A stretch of DNA of 6,643 bases from JBQTIM01 sp052388135 (GCA_052388135.1 JBQTIM010000003.1:1-6643); one strand, 5' to 3'; numbered from the stretch's first letter, positions 1 through 6,122 are shown. Notes: a model not told the origin generated them from the letters alone. Translations and numbers: made by a program.

Positions 1-2840
1 AGACCGTAACTTTCGTCTATGCCCATGACCTCGCCGGTGGAGCGCATTTCGGGGCCCAGAACGGTGTCCACCTCCGGAAAGCGCAGCCAGGGGAACACCA
101 CCTCCTTGACGGCGGACCAGGTGATCTTTCGCTCCATGGCGGCGCGCCAGGGGGCCATGCTTTTCTTCAACGGAATGCCCATCATGGCCTTCGCGGCGAT
201 CTTGGCCAGCGGGATGCCCGTGGCCTTGGAGACGAAGGGAATGGTGCGGCTGGCGCGGGGGTTGGCTTCCAGCACGTAGACGATACCGTCGCGCACCGCG
301 TATTGAATATTCAACAGGCCTTTCACTTTAAGGGCCTTGGCCAGGCGGCGCGTGTGGGCGGCGATCTGATCCAACACGCCGGGCTCGAGGCTGAAGGGCG
401 GCAGGACGCAGGCCGAATCGCCCGAATGGATGCCCGCCTCCTCGATGTGCTCCATGATGCCGCCGATGTAGATGTCTTTGCCGTCGCTCACGGCGTCCAC
501 GTCCACTTCCTTGGCGTCTTCCAAGAAACGGTCCAAAAGAATGGGAAGCCCGGCGCCGGCCTCCAAAGCGCGCCGCATGTAATCCGCCAGCTGGTCGCCG
601 TCGTAGACCACTTCCATGGCGCGGCCGCCCAGCACATAGGAGGGCCTCACCATGACGGGGTAGCCGATCTTGGCGGCGGCCCGCTGGGCTTCCGAAAGAT
701 TCCGCGCCGCGCCGTGAGCCGGGTGCGGAATCTTGAGTTTTTGCAGGAGGGCGCCGAAAAGCTCCCGGTCCTCCGCCAGGTCTATGGACTTGGAGGATGT
801 GCCCAGAATCTTGACCCCGGATTTTTGCAGGGAATCGGCCAGGTTCAGGGGCGTCTGGCCGCCGAACTGCACGATGACGCCCTCGGGCTTCAGCCGGTCC
901 ACGGCGTTCATGACGTCCTCGTGGGTGAGGGGCTCGAAGAAAAGCTGGTCCGATGTGTCGTAGTCCGTGGAGACCGTCTCCGGGTTGCAGTTGATCATGA
1001 TGGCCTCGTAGCCCGACTCCTGCAGGGCCCAGGCGGCGTGCACGCAGCAATAATCGAACTCGATGCCCTGCCCGATGCGGTTGGGCCCGCCGCCCAGCAC
1101 GGCCACGCGCTTTTTCTTCGACGGCGGAAGCATCTCGTCCTCTTCCTCGTAGGTGGAATAAAAATACGGCGTGTCGGCCGGAAACTCGGCGGCGCAGGTG
1201 TCCACGCGCTTGTAGGTCGGCGTCACCTTGGCGGCGATGCGCTGTTTGCGCACGGCGGCGGCGGGTTGGCCCGTCAGGTGCGCGATCTGGGCGTCCGAGA
1301 AGCCGTCGCGCTTGGCCCGGCGCAGAAGCTCCGGCGTCGGCTTCTTTCCTCCGGCGCGGATTTCCCCCTCCAAGTCGTTGATCATCTTGATCTGGGAAAT
1401 GAACCAGGGATCGATGGCGGACAGGGCGTGGATCTCCTGCACGGAAAGGCCCAGCTGGACGGCGTACTTCACGTAAAAAATCCGGTCGCAGTTGGGCACC
1501 CGCAGTTTTTCCCGCACGTCGTTCAACAGGCGCTCCAGCGAGGGGTCTTTCTTCCCGGCGGCCAAAAGTTTCTGCGCCTCCTCCACCTGGAGGACTTGCG
1601 GTTTGCCGTCGGCGCCCAGCCCGGCGCGGCCGATCTCAAGACCCCGCAAAGCCTTCTGCAGGGACTCCCGGAACGTCCGCCCGATGGCCATCACCTCTCC
1701 CACGGACTTCATGCTGGTGCCCAGCGTCTGGTTCGCCTCGCTGAACTTCTCGAAGGCGAAGCGCGGCACTTTGGTTACCACGTAATCGATCACCGGCTCG
1801 AAGGAGGCCGGCGTTTTCTTCGTGATGTCGTTGGGGATTTCGTCCAGCCGATAGCCCACGGCCAGCAACGCCGCGATCTTGGCGATGGGGAAGCCCGTGG
1901 CCTTGGACGCCAGGGCCGAGGAGCGCGAGACCCGCGGGTTCATCTCGATGATCACCAGGCGGCCCGTCTTCGGGTCCAGCGCGAACTGCACGTTGGAGCC
2001 GCCCGTCTCCACGCCGATGGCGCGGATGCAGGCGAAGGCCTGGTTGCGCATGCGCTGGTAGTCGGGGTCCGAAAGGGTTTGGGCGGGGGCCACGGTGATG
2101 GAATCCCCCGTGTGCACGCCCATGGGGTCTACGTTCTCGATGGAGCAGATGATCACGCACTGGTCCGCCCGGTCGCGCATGACCTCCAGCTCGTACTCCT
2201 TCCAGCCCAGAACGGATTCCTCGATCAAAATTTCGTGGATGGGGCTGGCGTCCAGTCCGCGCGCCGCCGCCGCCATGAATTCGTCGCGGGTGTAGACGGT
2301 GGAGGAGCCCACGCCGCCCAGGGTGAAGGAGGCGCGGATGATGAGCGGAAATCCTATGCTCTCGGCCACGCGCTCCGCCTCCGCCAGCGTGCGGGCCACG
2401 CCGCTGCGGGGCACTTCGAGGCCGATGTCCACCATGGCCTTTTTGAAAAGCTCGCGGTCCTCGGCCTTCTTGATGGCCTCCAGCTTGGCGCCGATGAGCT
2501 CCACGCCGTGCTTTTCCAGGCTGCCGCGCTCCGCCAGTTCCACCGCCAGGTTCAGCGCCGTCTGCCCGCCCAGCGTGGGCAGGATGACCTGGGGCCGCTC
2601 TTTTTCAATAACGCGCTCCACCATGGAAGGGATCAGCGGCTCCACGTAGGTGGCGTGGGCGAACTCCGGGTCCGTCATGATGGTGGCCGGGTTGGAGTTG
2701 ATGAGCACCACGCGGTACCCCTCCGCCTTCAAAGCCTTCACCGCCTGCGCCCCCGAATAGTCGAACTCGCAAGCCTGCCCGATGACGATGGGCCCTGAGC
2801 CGATGATCAATATGGTTTCAATGTCTGTGCGTTTAGGCAT
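1..2840 (-). CDS. carB: Carbamoyl-phosphate synthase large subunit CarB (3' end beyond window)
   Basis: This cytoplasmic subunit makes carbamoyl phosphate from bicarbonate, two ATP and ammonia channelled from CarA, feeding pyrimidine and arginine synthesis. The start at 2840 gives MPKRTDIETILIIGSGP, nearly the canonical CarB N-terminus. The frame stays open for 946 codons to the left edge with no stop or frameshift that I found. The two homologous synthetase halves are visible: the first nucleotide-binding loop at residues 14-30 (GSGPIVIGQACEFDYSG), the first ATP-grasp metal/ATP motif EMNPRVSRSS, then the second half from GGGPNRIGQG at about 583-592, with RPSYVLGGRAME and EANPRAS. The last readable segment, LGPEMRSTGEVMG, lies at the border of the C-terminal MGS-like allosteric domain, so roughly the last 130 residues of a 1,070-1,090 residue protein are outside. 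The first half is about 20 residues longer than E. coli CarB (my recollection) around residues 408-452. The gene starts 6 bp after the stop of the preceding unknown gene and has only a weak GGAAAG-type ribosome site inside that gene. Confidence 0.97.
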   Translation of the reverse strand, partial: MPKRTDIETILIIGSGPIVIGQACEFDYSGAQAVKALKAEGYRVVLINSNPATIMTDPEFAHATYVEPLIPSMVERVIEKERPQVILPTLGGQTALNLAVELAERGSLEKHGVELIGAKLEAIKKAEDRELFKKAMVDIGLEVPRSGVARTLAEAERVAESIGFPLIIRASFTLGGVGSSTVYTRDEFMAAAARGLDASPIHEILIEESVLGWKEYELEVMRDRADQCVIICSIENVDPMGVHTGDSITVAPAQTLSDPDYQRMRNQAFACIRAIGVETGGSNVQFALDPKTGRLVIIEMNPRVSRSSALASKATGFPIAKIAALLAVGYRLDEIPNDITKKTPASFEPVIDYVVTKVPRFAFEKFSEANQTLGTSMKSVGEVMAIGRTFRESLQKALRGLEIGRAGLGADGKPQVLQVEEAQKLLAAGKKDPSLERLLNDVREKLRVPNCDRIFYVKYAVQLGLSVQEIHALSAIDPWFISQIKMINDLEGEIRAGGKKPTPELLRRAKRDGFSDAQIAHLTGQPAAAVRKQRIAAKVTPTYKRVDTCAAEFPADTPYFYSTYEEEDEMLPPSKKKRVAVLGGGPNRIGQGIEFDYCCVHAAWALQESGYEAIMINCNPETVSTDYDTSDQLFFEPLTHEDVMNAVDRLKPEGVIVQFGGQTPLNLADSLQKSGVKILGTSSKSIDLAEDRELFGALLQKLKIPHPAHGAARNLSEAQRAAAKIGYPVMVRPSYVLGGRAMEVVYDGDQLADYMRRALEAGAGLPILLDRFLEDAKEVDVDAVSDGKDIYIGGIMEHIEEAGIHSGDSACVLPPFSLEPGVLDQIAAHTRRLAKALKVKGLLNIQYAVRDGIVYVLEANPRASRTIPFVSKATGIPLAKIAAKAMMGIPLKKSMAPWRAAMERKITWSAVKEVVFPWLRFPEVDTVLGPEMRSTGEVMGIDESYG

Positions 2841-2846
2841 GTGGTC

Positions 2847-3278
2847 TTAGGTTTTCTTTCCCGTAAGAAATTGAATTGTTGGAATATCGGACTTATCGCC
2901 AAGCAAATCTGCCCTCATTGCTCGAATTAATTCTGTGAATAGTGTCCTCTGTTCATCGGGCCACACCCGATAATCAATGTTTGGTTTAAAGCTTTGATGA
3001 AAAATTTGCCACCGTTTAAGGACATCGGAATGGGCAACCAAGAGCATGGAATTCCATATGTCTGCAACAGCCATTCTATTTTTTTCGCTATTATCCAATG
3101 CCATATCACTCAGTGCCTTAATGAATTTCCTATATGATTCTTCTTTCAACCTGCGCTCCTCCATCTTAAGCTGATGTTTCTTTGTAAAATAATATGTCAA
3201 AGAAGCCGTAATAACAGAGGCTAATAGGCCGACACTGGCCACGACAACTGATGGCAGAAAAATAATTCTATCCATCAT
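2847..3278 (-). CDS. Single-membrane-segment protein of unknown function between carA and carB
   Basis: The protein has 143 residues and I do not recognise a named family. Residues about 5-31 are a hydrophobic membrane segment (core VVVASVGLLASVITASLTYY). They are followed by a positively charged stretch, TKKHQLKMEERRLKEESYRK (32-51), then a mostly helical soluble domain ending in LFTELIRAMRADLLGD. From memory, this plan (one N-terminal helix, a K/E-rich linker, then YxxFIxxLS and a late LLxxIRxDLG-like motif) is common in short uncharacterised bacterial proteins. That is a resemblance, not an identification. The positive linker suggests the soluble part lies in the cytoplasm. The first ATG of a tandem ATGATG is chosen because a stop (TGA, 3290-3288) lies just upstream and because this ATG overlaps the stop of a small upstream frame. 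There is no Shine-Dalgarno sequence. The gene is AT-rich (one internal 60-base line has 23 G+C against 38 in a carB line), which suggests transfer. Its stop is 6 bp before carB. Confidence 0.8.
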   Translation of the reverse strand: MMDRIIFLPSVVVASVGLLASVITASLTYYFTKKHQLKMEERRLKEESYRKFIKALSDMALDNSEKNRMAVADIWNSMLLVAHSDVLKRWQIFHQSFKPNIDYRVWPDEQRTLFTELIRAMRADLLGDKSDIPTIQFLTGKKT

Positions 3279-3316
3279 AAGCGGTTGTCATTGCGAGCGA
3301 AGCGAAGCAATCCCAT
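3275..3316 (-). other. Possible 13-codon leader frame inside the left repeat arm
   Basis: An ATG 3 nt after the GIY-YIG stop opens a frame reading MGLLRFARNDNRL across the left repeat arm. It ends in TGA overlapping the start of the membrane-protein gene as ATGA (3278-3275). This mirrors the arrangement at the other arm and could couple translation of the two genes. No Shine-Dalgarno sequence precedes it. As with the other arm, the peptide itself is what this repeat type usually spells in this frame. Confidence 0.25.
3286..3316 (+). repeat. Left arm of TCATTGCGAG-type inverted repeat (31 bp)
   Basis: Starting TGTCATTGCGAG and ending AGCAATCCCAT, this arm matches the reverse complement of 3632-3668 throughout, except that it lacks two 3-nt blocks present there. 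The 12-nt outer end, the central CGAAGCGA and the 11-nt inner end are all identical. The ATTGC/GCAAT ends of the arm can also pair with each other as a 5-bp stem. Repeats of this kind (TCATTGCGAG...GAAGCAATC) are, from general knowledge, scattered in many bacterial genomes and give recurrent spurious peptides such as GLLRRFAPRND. Confidence 0.9.
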
Positions 3317-3319
3317 CTT

Positions 3320-3622
3320 TCATAAAACCGACAAAACCAACTCTCGGGATAAATCTTTCCATTCCTTGTTGGCGCTGTTTACCAAAGAGTTCTTCTTATT
3401 TCGAGAGCCGGCCTTTATTTGTTTCTCCCGCGAAATTGCCGAGTAAATGTCTCCGCTGGTTTCATAATACACGAGCTTGTCGGCGTTGTAGCGCTTGGTA
3501 AACCCCTCAACGAATTTCTCTTTATGCTCATGTGCTCGTTTCGCCAGGTTGCTCGTGACGCCTGTATAAAGGACCGTGTTGTTCTTGTTGGTCATCATGT
3601 AGACGTAATATTGCTTGCTCAT
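3320..3622 (-). CDS. Small GIY-YIG family nuclease
   Basis: This is a stand-alone GIY-YIG endonuclease domain of 100 residues, the usual length for the short single-domain branch of the family (YhbQ/UPF0213-like, related to the UvrC N-terminus). Such domains cut DNA with one metal ion. The substrate of this branch is not established. Visible landmarks: the GIY equivalent YVY at 6-8, the YIG equivalent YTG at 19-21, Arg29 in LAKRAHEHK, Tyr45 in FTKRYNADKLVYYE, metal-ligand Glu66 in SREKQIKAGSR, and the terminal EWKDL at 87-91. All the expected catalytic positions are present, so the enzyme looks intact. The start ATG at 3622 has no Shine-Dalgarno sequence but forms an ATGA overlap with a 16-codon frame that begins just after carA. 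The stop is 3 bp from the left repeat arm. Its position between two inverted repeat copies suggests a mobile or domesticated cassette rather than a role in pyrimidine synthesis. Confidence 0.92.
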   Translation of the reverse strand: MSKQYYVYMMTNKNNTVLYTGVTSNLAKRAHEHKEKFVEGFTKRYNADKLVYYETSGDIYSAISREKQIKAGSRNKKNSLVNSANKEWKDLSRELVLSVL

Positions 3623-3669
3623 CTATGACGAATGGGATTGCTTCGTCGCTTCGCTCCTCGCAATGACAT
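3619..3669 (-). other. Possible 16-codon leader frame inside the right repeat arm
   Basis: An ATG 6 nt after the carA TGA, in the same frame as carA, opens a short frame reading MSLRGAKRRSNPIRHR across the repeat arm. It ends in TGA, whose first two bases are the last two of the GIY-YIG start codon (ATGA at 3622-3619). This arrangement would let ribosomes finishing carA reinitiate and be delivered to the nuclease start, which has no ribosome site of its own. The peptide is typical of chance translations of this repeat family, so it may have no function as a protein. Translation is inferred only from the geometry. Confidence 0.25.
3632..3668 (-). repeat. Right arm of TCATTGCGAG-type inverted repeat (37 bp)
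   Basis: Read on the minus strand, this arm starts TGTCATTGCGAG and ends AGCAATCCCAT like the left arm, but carries an extra 3-nt block on each side of the shared CGAAGCGA core. In a transcript running through both arms they can pair over about 30 bp, with the nuclease gene as a loop of roughly 315 nt. The arm lies 7 bp beyond the carA stop codon. Confidence 0.9.
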
Positions 3670-3675
3670 TGAGAA

Positions 3676-4821
3676 TCAACTGCCTTTCTTCATCAACCCC
3701 AAAAACCTGTCGAACAAATCGTGGGCGTCGTGGGGGCCGGGGCAGGCTTCGGGGTGGTATTGGACGGAGAAGACCGGCAGGGATTTGTGGCGCAGGCCTT
3801 CCAGGGTGTTGTCGTTCAGGTTTACGTGGGTGAGCTCCACGTTTTTGCCGGCCAGGGAATCGATGTCCACGGCGAAGCCGTGGTTTTGGGTGGTGACGGC
3901 CACTTTGCCGGTGGTTAAATCTTTTACGGGGTGGTTGGCGCCGCGGTGGCCGAACTTGAGTTTGTAGGTTTTTCCCCCGAGGGCCAGACCCAAGAGTTGG
4001 TGGCCCAGGCAGATACCGAAAAGGGGCAGAGGCGCTTTTTCGTTGTGGCCGACGAGGCGGCGGATGGTTTCGATGGCATAAGTGACGGCGGCGGGGTCGC
4101 CGGGGCCGTTGGAAAGCATGACGCCGTCGGGCTTCAGGTTCAAAATCTCATCGGCGGAGGTGGAAGCGGGGACCACGGTGACATCGCAGCCGCGATCCGC
4201 CAGGGATTGCATGATGTTGTTTTTGACGCCGAAATCCATAAGGACGACTTTGCGCCGGGGGCCTTCGCCCTGATTTTCCTTGGCCGGCGCGGCGGGGAGG
4301 GCGGACGGAAGGGTTTGTTTCCAGCGGTAGGGCTCGGCGCAGGTGACTTCTTTCACCAAATCGGCGCCCACCATGGCGCCGGAGCTTTTGGCCTTGCGGA
4401 CGAGAGCCTTGGGGTCGGCGTCGCCGGCGGCGATGATGCCGCGGCAGGCGCCGGCGTCCCTTAAATGCCGCACCAGGGCGCGGGTGTCTATATCTTCAAT
4501 GCCCACCACGCCGTGGGTTTTCATGTAATCCAACAAAGTGCCGGCGGTCTGCCAGTGGGAGGCCGTGGCGCTGAACTCCCGGGCCACGAACCCGGCCACG
4601 TAGGGCTTTCCGGATTCGTTCAGGCTGTCGTGGGTTCCGTAGTTGCCGATGTGGGGATAGGTCATGACCACGATTTGCCTTTGGTAGGACGGATCGGTGA
4701 GGATTTCCTGGTAGCCGGTGAGGGCGGTGCAGAAGACCACCTCGCCGGAGGCTTCCCCCTCTGCGCCGAAGCTTTTGCCGGCGAAGACGCGGCCCGTCTC
4801 CAGGGCGAGGACGGCTTTCAT
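3676..4821 (-). CDS. carA: Carbamoyl-phosphate synthase small (glutaminase) subunit CarA
   Basis: CarA hydrolyses glutamine and passes ammonia through a tunnel to CarB in the cytoplasmic heterodimer. From the ATG at 4821 the protein has 381 residues, matching the usual length (382 in E. coli). The N-terminal CPSase domain shows GEVVFCTALTGYQEILTDPS and TYPHIGNYGT. The class I glutamine amidotransferase domain follows from about residue 191, with SNGPGDP, nucleophile Cys271 in FGICLGHQLL, and the triad partners His356 and Glu358 in VQYHPEACPGPHDA. An in-frame GTG at 4830 would add three residues. The ATG is preferred because it overlaps the purA stop as ATGA (4821-4818) and has a GGTGGA element a few bases upstream, inside purA. 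The coupling suggests co-translation with purA. The carB partner is displaced by 835 bp from the carA stop, which is unusual for this pair. Confidence 0.98.
   Translation of the reverse strand: MKAVLALETGRVFAGKSFGAEGEASGEVVFCTALTGYQEILTDPSYQRQIVVMTYPHIGNYGTHDSLNESGKPYVAGFVAREFSATASHWQTAGTLLDYMKTHGVVGIEDIDTRALVRHLRDAGACRGIIAAGDADPKALVRKAKSSGAMVGADLVKEVTCAEPYRWKQTLPSALPAAPAKENQGEGPRRKVVLMDFGVKNNIMQSLADRGCDVTVVPASTSADEILNLKPDGVMLSNGPGDPAAVTYAIETIRRLVGHNEKAPLPLFGICLGHQLLGLALGGKTYKLKFGHRGANHPVKDLTTGKVAVTTQNHGFAVDIDSLAGKNVELTHVNLNDNTLEGLRHKSLPVFSVQYHPEACPGPHDAHDLFDRFLGLMKKGS
4818..4821 (-). promoter_or_regulatory. ATGA stop-start overlap coupling purA to carA
   Basis: The last two bases of the carA ATG and the following A form the purA TGA stop. 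Four-base overlaps of this kind usually mark translational coupling by termination and reinitiation. A GGTGGA stretch within the final purA codons could serve as the ribosome site. This overlap decides the carA start in favour of the ATG over the in-frame GTG nine bases upstream. Confidence 0.7.
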
Positions 4822-6107
4822 GGAATCCACCGGAATTTTTTGTCCATGAGGATGGTCTCGTCCCGGCTGGAGCCCATGGAGATGATGTCCACGCGCGCGC
4901 CGGATTCCTTCTCCAAAAAGCGGACGTAATTTTGGGCCGCCTTCGGCAGGGCCGCGAAGCGCGTGACGCCCTTCACGGCGCCGGCGAAGCCGGGAAGGTT
5001 TTTGTAAATAGGCTCGGCCGTCTGCTGGCCCCGGCGCGACGCGGGAAAGTCCTTCACGATTTTGCCGTTGAGCCGGTAGCCGGTGCAGACGGGAATGGTC
5101 TCCAGTCCGTCCAAGACGTCCAGCTTGGTGAGGGCCAGGCGCGTGATGCCGTTGACGCGCACGGCGTGGCGCACCACCACGGCGTCGAACCAGCCGCAGC
5201 GGCGGGGCCGGCCCGTGGTGGAGCCGAACTCCTTGCCGCGCTGGCGGAGCTTTTCCCCCAGGCTGTCTTTGAGCTCCGTGGGGAAGGGCCCATCGCCCAC
5301 GCGCGTGGTGTAGGCTTTCACCACGCCCAAAACTTCCTGGATGGCGCCTGGCCCCACGCCCGCGCCCACGCAGGCTTCTCCGGCGGTGGGGTTGGAGGAG
5401 GTGACGAAAGGATAGGTGCCGAAGTCCACGTCCAGCATGGCGCCCTGGGCGCCTTCGAAAAGAACGTGCCTGTCGGCGGCCAGGGCCTTTTGCAGAAGGG
5501 CGGGCGTGTCGGCCACGAAGGGGCGGAAATATTCCCGCAAGGACTCGTGGTTCGCCAGGGTTTCCTCGCGGAGCTTTTCCAGGGAGATGACTTTTTCCAG
5601 TAGGGGCGCTTTGCGGGCCAGGTTGCTTTCCACCAGTTCCTGGAAGAGATCGGGCTCCATGAAATCCGCCAGGCGGATGCCCGCGCGGCCCACCTTGTCG
5701 GAGTAAGCCGGCCCGATGCCGCGCTTGGTGGTTCCGATGCGGTCTGTGCCGGCTTCCCGCTGGGCGTCCAAGTGTTTGTGGTAAGGCAGGATGAGGTGCG
5801 CCCAGCCGCTGAGGAAAAGCCGCCCGCGCACGCGGATGTTGCGCGACTCCAGGAATTCAATTTCCTCCTTGAGCGCCGGGAGGTCCATGACCACGCCGTT
5901 GCCGATGACGCACTTCTTGCCCGGCTGGAGGATGCCCGACGGGATTTGGTGCAGGATGAAGTGCTTCCCGTCGAACACCACGGTGTGGCCCGCGTTGGAG
6001 CCGCCTTGGTAGCGGACGATGAGGTCCGCCCGCTTGCCCAGCAGGTGCACGATCTTCCCTTTGCCCTCGTCGCCCCATTGGGCGCCGACCACGACTAACG
6101 TAGACAT
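4818..6107 (-). CDS. purA: Adenylosuccinate synthetase PurA
   Basis: PurA joins IMP and aspartate using GTP to give adenylosuccinate, the first committed step from IMP to AMP, in the cytoplasm as a homodimer. The 429 residues match the family length (about 430). The sequence shows the phosphate loop GDEGKGK at 12-18 with catalytic Asp13, catalytic His41 in SNAGHT, the IMP-binding TTKRGIGPAYSDK (126-138), EGAQGAMLDVDFGTYPFVTS (218-237), the aspartate/GTP region GSTTGRPRRCGW (295-306) and the guanine-binding TKLD (327-330). No key residue is missing. The ATG at 6107 follows a good AGAGGGA ribosome site and gives the canonical short N-terminus before VVVGAQWGDEGKGK. It lies 27 bp after the upstream CsgG-like gene, without a visible terminator, and overlaps carA by 4 nt. 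Grouping purA with carA places purine and pyrimidine precursor synthesis in one transcription unit. Confidence 0.98.
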   Translation of the reverse strand: MSTLVVVGAQWGDEGKGKIVHLLGKRADLIVRYQGGSNAGHTVVFDGKHFILHQIPSGILQPGKKCVIGNGVVMDLPALKEEIEFLESRNIRVRGRLFLSGWAHLILPYHKHLDAQREAGTDRIGTTKRGIGPAYSDKVGRAGIRLADFMEPDLFQELVESNLARKAPLLEKVISLEKLREETLANHESLREYFRPFVADTPALLQKALAADRHVLFEGAQGAMLDVDFGTYPFVTSSNPTAGEACVGAGVGPGAIQEVLGVVKAYTTRVGDGPFPTELKDSLGEKLRQRGKEFGSTTGRPRRCGWFDAVVVRHAVRVNGITRLALTKLDVLDGLETIPVCTGYRLNGKIVKDFPASRRGQQTAEPIYKNLPGFAGAVKGVTRFAALPKAAQNYVRFLEKESGARVDIISMGSSRDETILMDKKFRWIP

Positions 6108-6115
6108 TGTGTCAT

Positions 6116-6122
6116 TCCCTCT
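6116..6122 (-). promoter_or_regulatory. Shine-Dalgarno site of purA
   Basis: On the minus strand AGAGGGA ends 8 nt before the purA ATG at 6107, with normal spacing. It is the clearest ribosome-binding site in the window. Among the genes whose starts are visible (carA, the GIY-YIG gene, the membrane-protein gene and carB), the others have weak sites or depend on overlap with an upstream frame. Confidence 0.75.

Larger units (their letters stand above)
3286..3668 (-). mobile_element. Inverted-repeat-bounded GIY-YIG cassette (putative mobile unit, 383 bp)
   Basis: Two near-identical arms in inverted orientation (3286-3316 and 3632-3668) enclose a single GIY-YIG nuclease gene at 3320-3622. Almost nothing else is inside: 3 bp between the left arm and the stop codon, and 9 bp between the start codon and the right arm. 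The whole unit sits between the carA stop (3676) and the next start (3278), with 7 bp on each side. The seven flanking bases (AAGCGGT and TTGAGAA on the + strand) do not match, so no target-site duplication is visible. The compact plan resembles a nuclease-bearing miniature element, or a REP-like repeat pair with its own enzyme, as RAYT transposases accompany REP sequences. Mobility is inferred, because no transposase is present. The nuclease may act as the mobilising enzyme, or it may simply lie between two repeat copies. Confidence 0.6.

Noticed and set aside
303..2798. 831-codon open frame on the plus strand opposite carB
   Set aside because: It is in codon register with carB on the other strand, so it lacks stops because GC-rich carB codons rarely give TAA, TAG or TGA in reverse. 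Its translation is H/G/V/L/R-rich and resembles no protein, while carB itself is unmistakable.
3195..3200. Perfect TTGACA on the minus strand within the membrane-protein gene
   Set aside because: No acceptable -10 hexamer lies 16 to 18 bp downstream, and the sequence encodes part of the membrane segment.
3265..3291. Possible outward promoter from the left repeat arm (minus-strand ATGACA and TAGAAT)
   Set aside because: The spacer is only 15 bp, and the -10 lies after the start of the membrane-protein gene, so it could serve only carB. The match is too weak to call.
3286..3316. Repeat arm as an intrinsic terminator after the nuclease gene
   Set aside because: Self-pairing within one arm is only about 5 bp and no U-run follows. 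Termination here would also cut off carB.
3279..3675. Target-site duplication flanking the inverted-repeat unit
   Set aside because: The seven bases on each side (AAGCGGT and TTGAGAA) share no direct repeat, so a classical DNA-transposon insertion is not supported.
3615..3967. Plus-strand frames starting near the right repeat arm, including a peptide beginning MGLLRRFAPRND
   Set aside because: This is the familiar spurious translation of this repeat type continuing into carA antisense, with no support as a gene.
3931..5603. Long plus-strand open frames (3931-4464, 4465-4929, 4932-5603) opposite carA and purA
   Set aside because: They are shadows of well-conserved minus-strand genes, with low-complexity Gly/Ala/His-rich translations and no recognisable domain.
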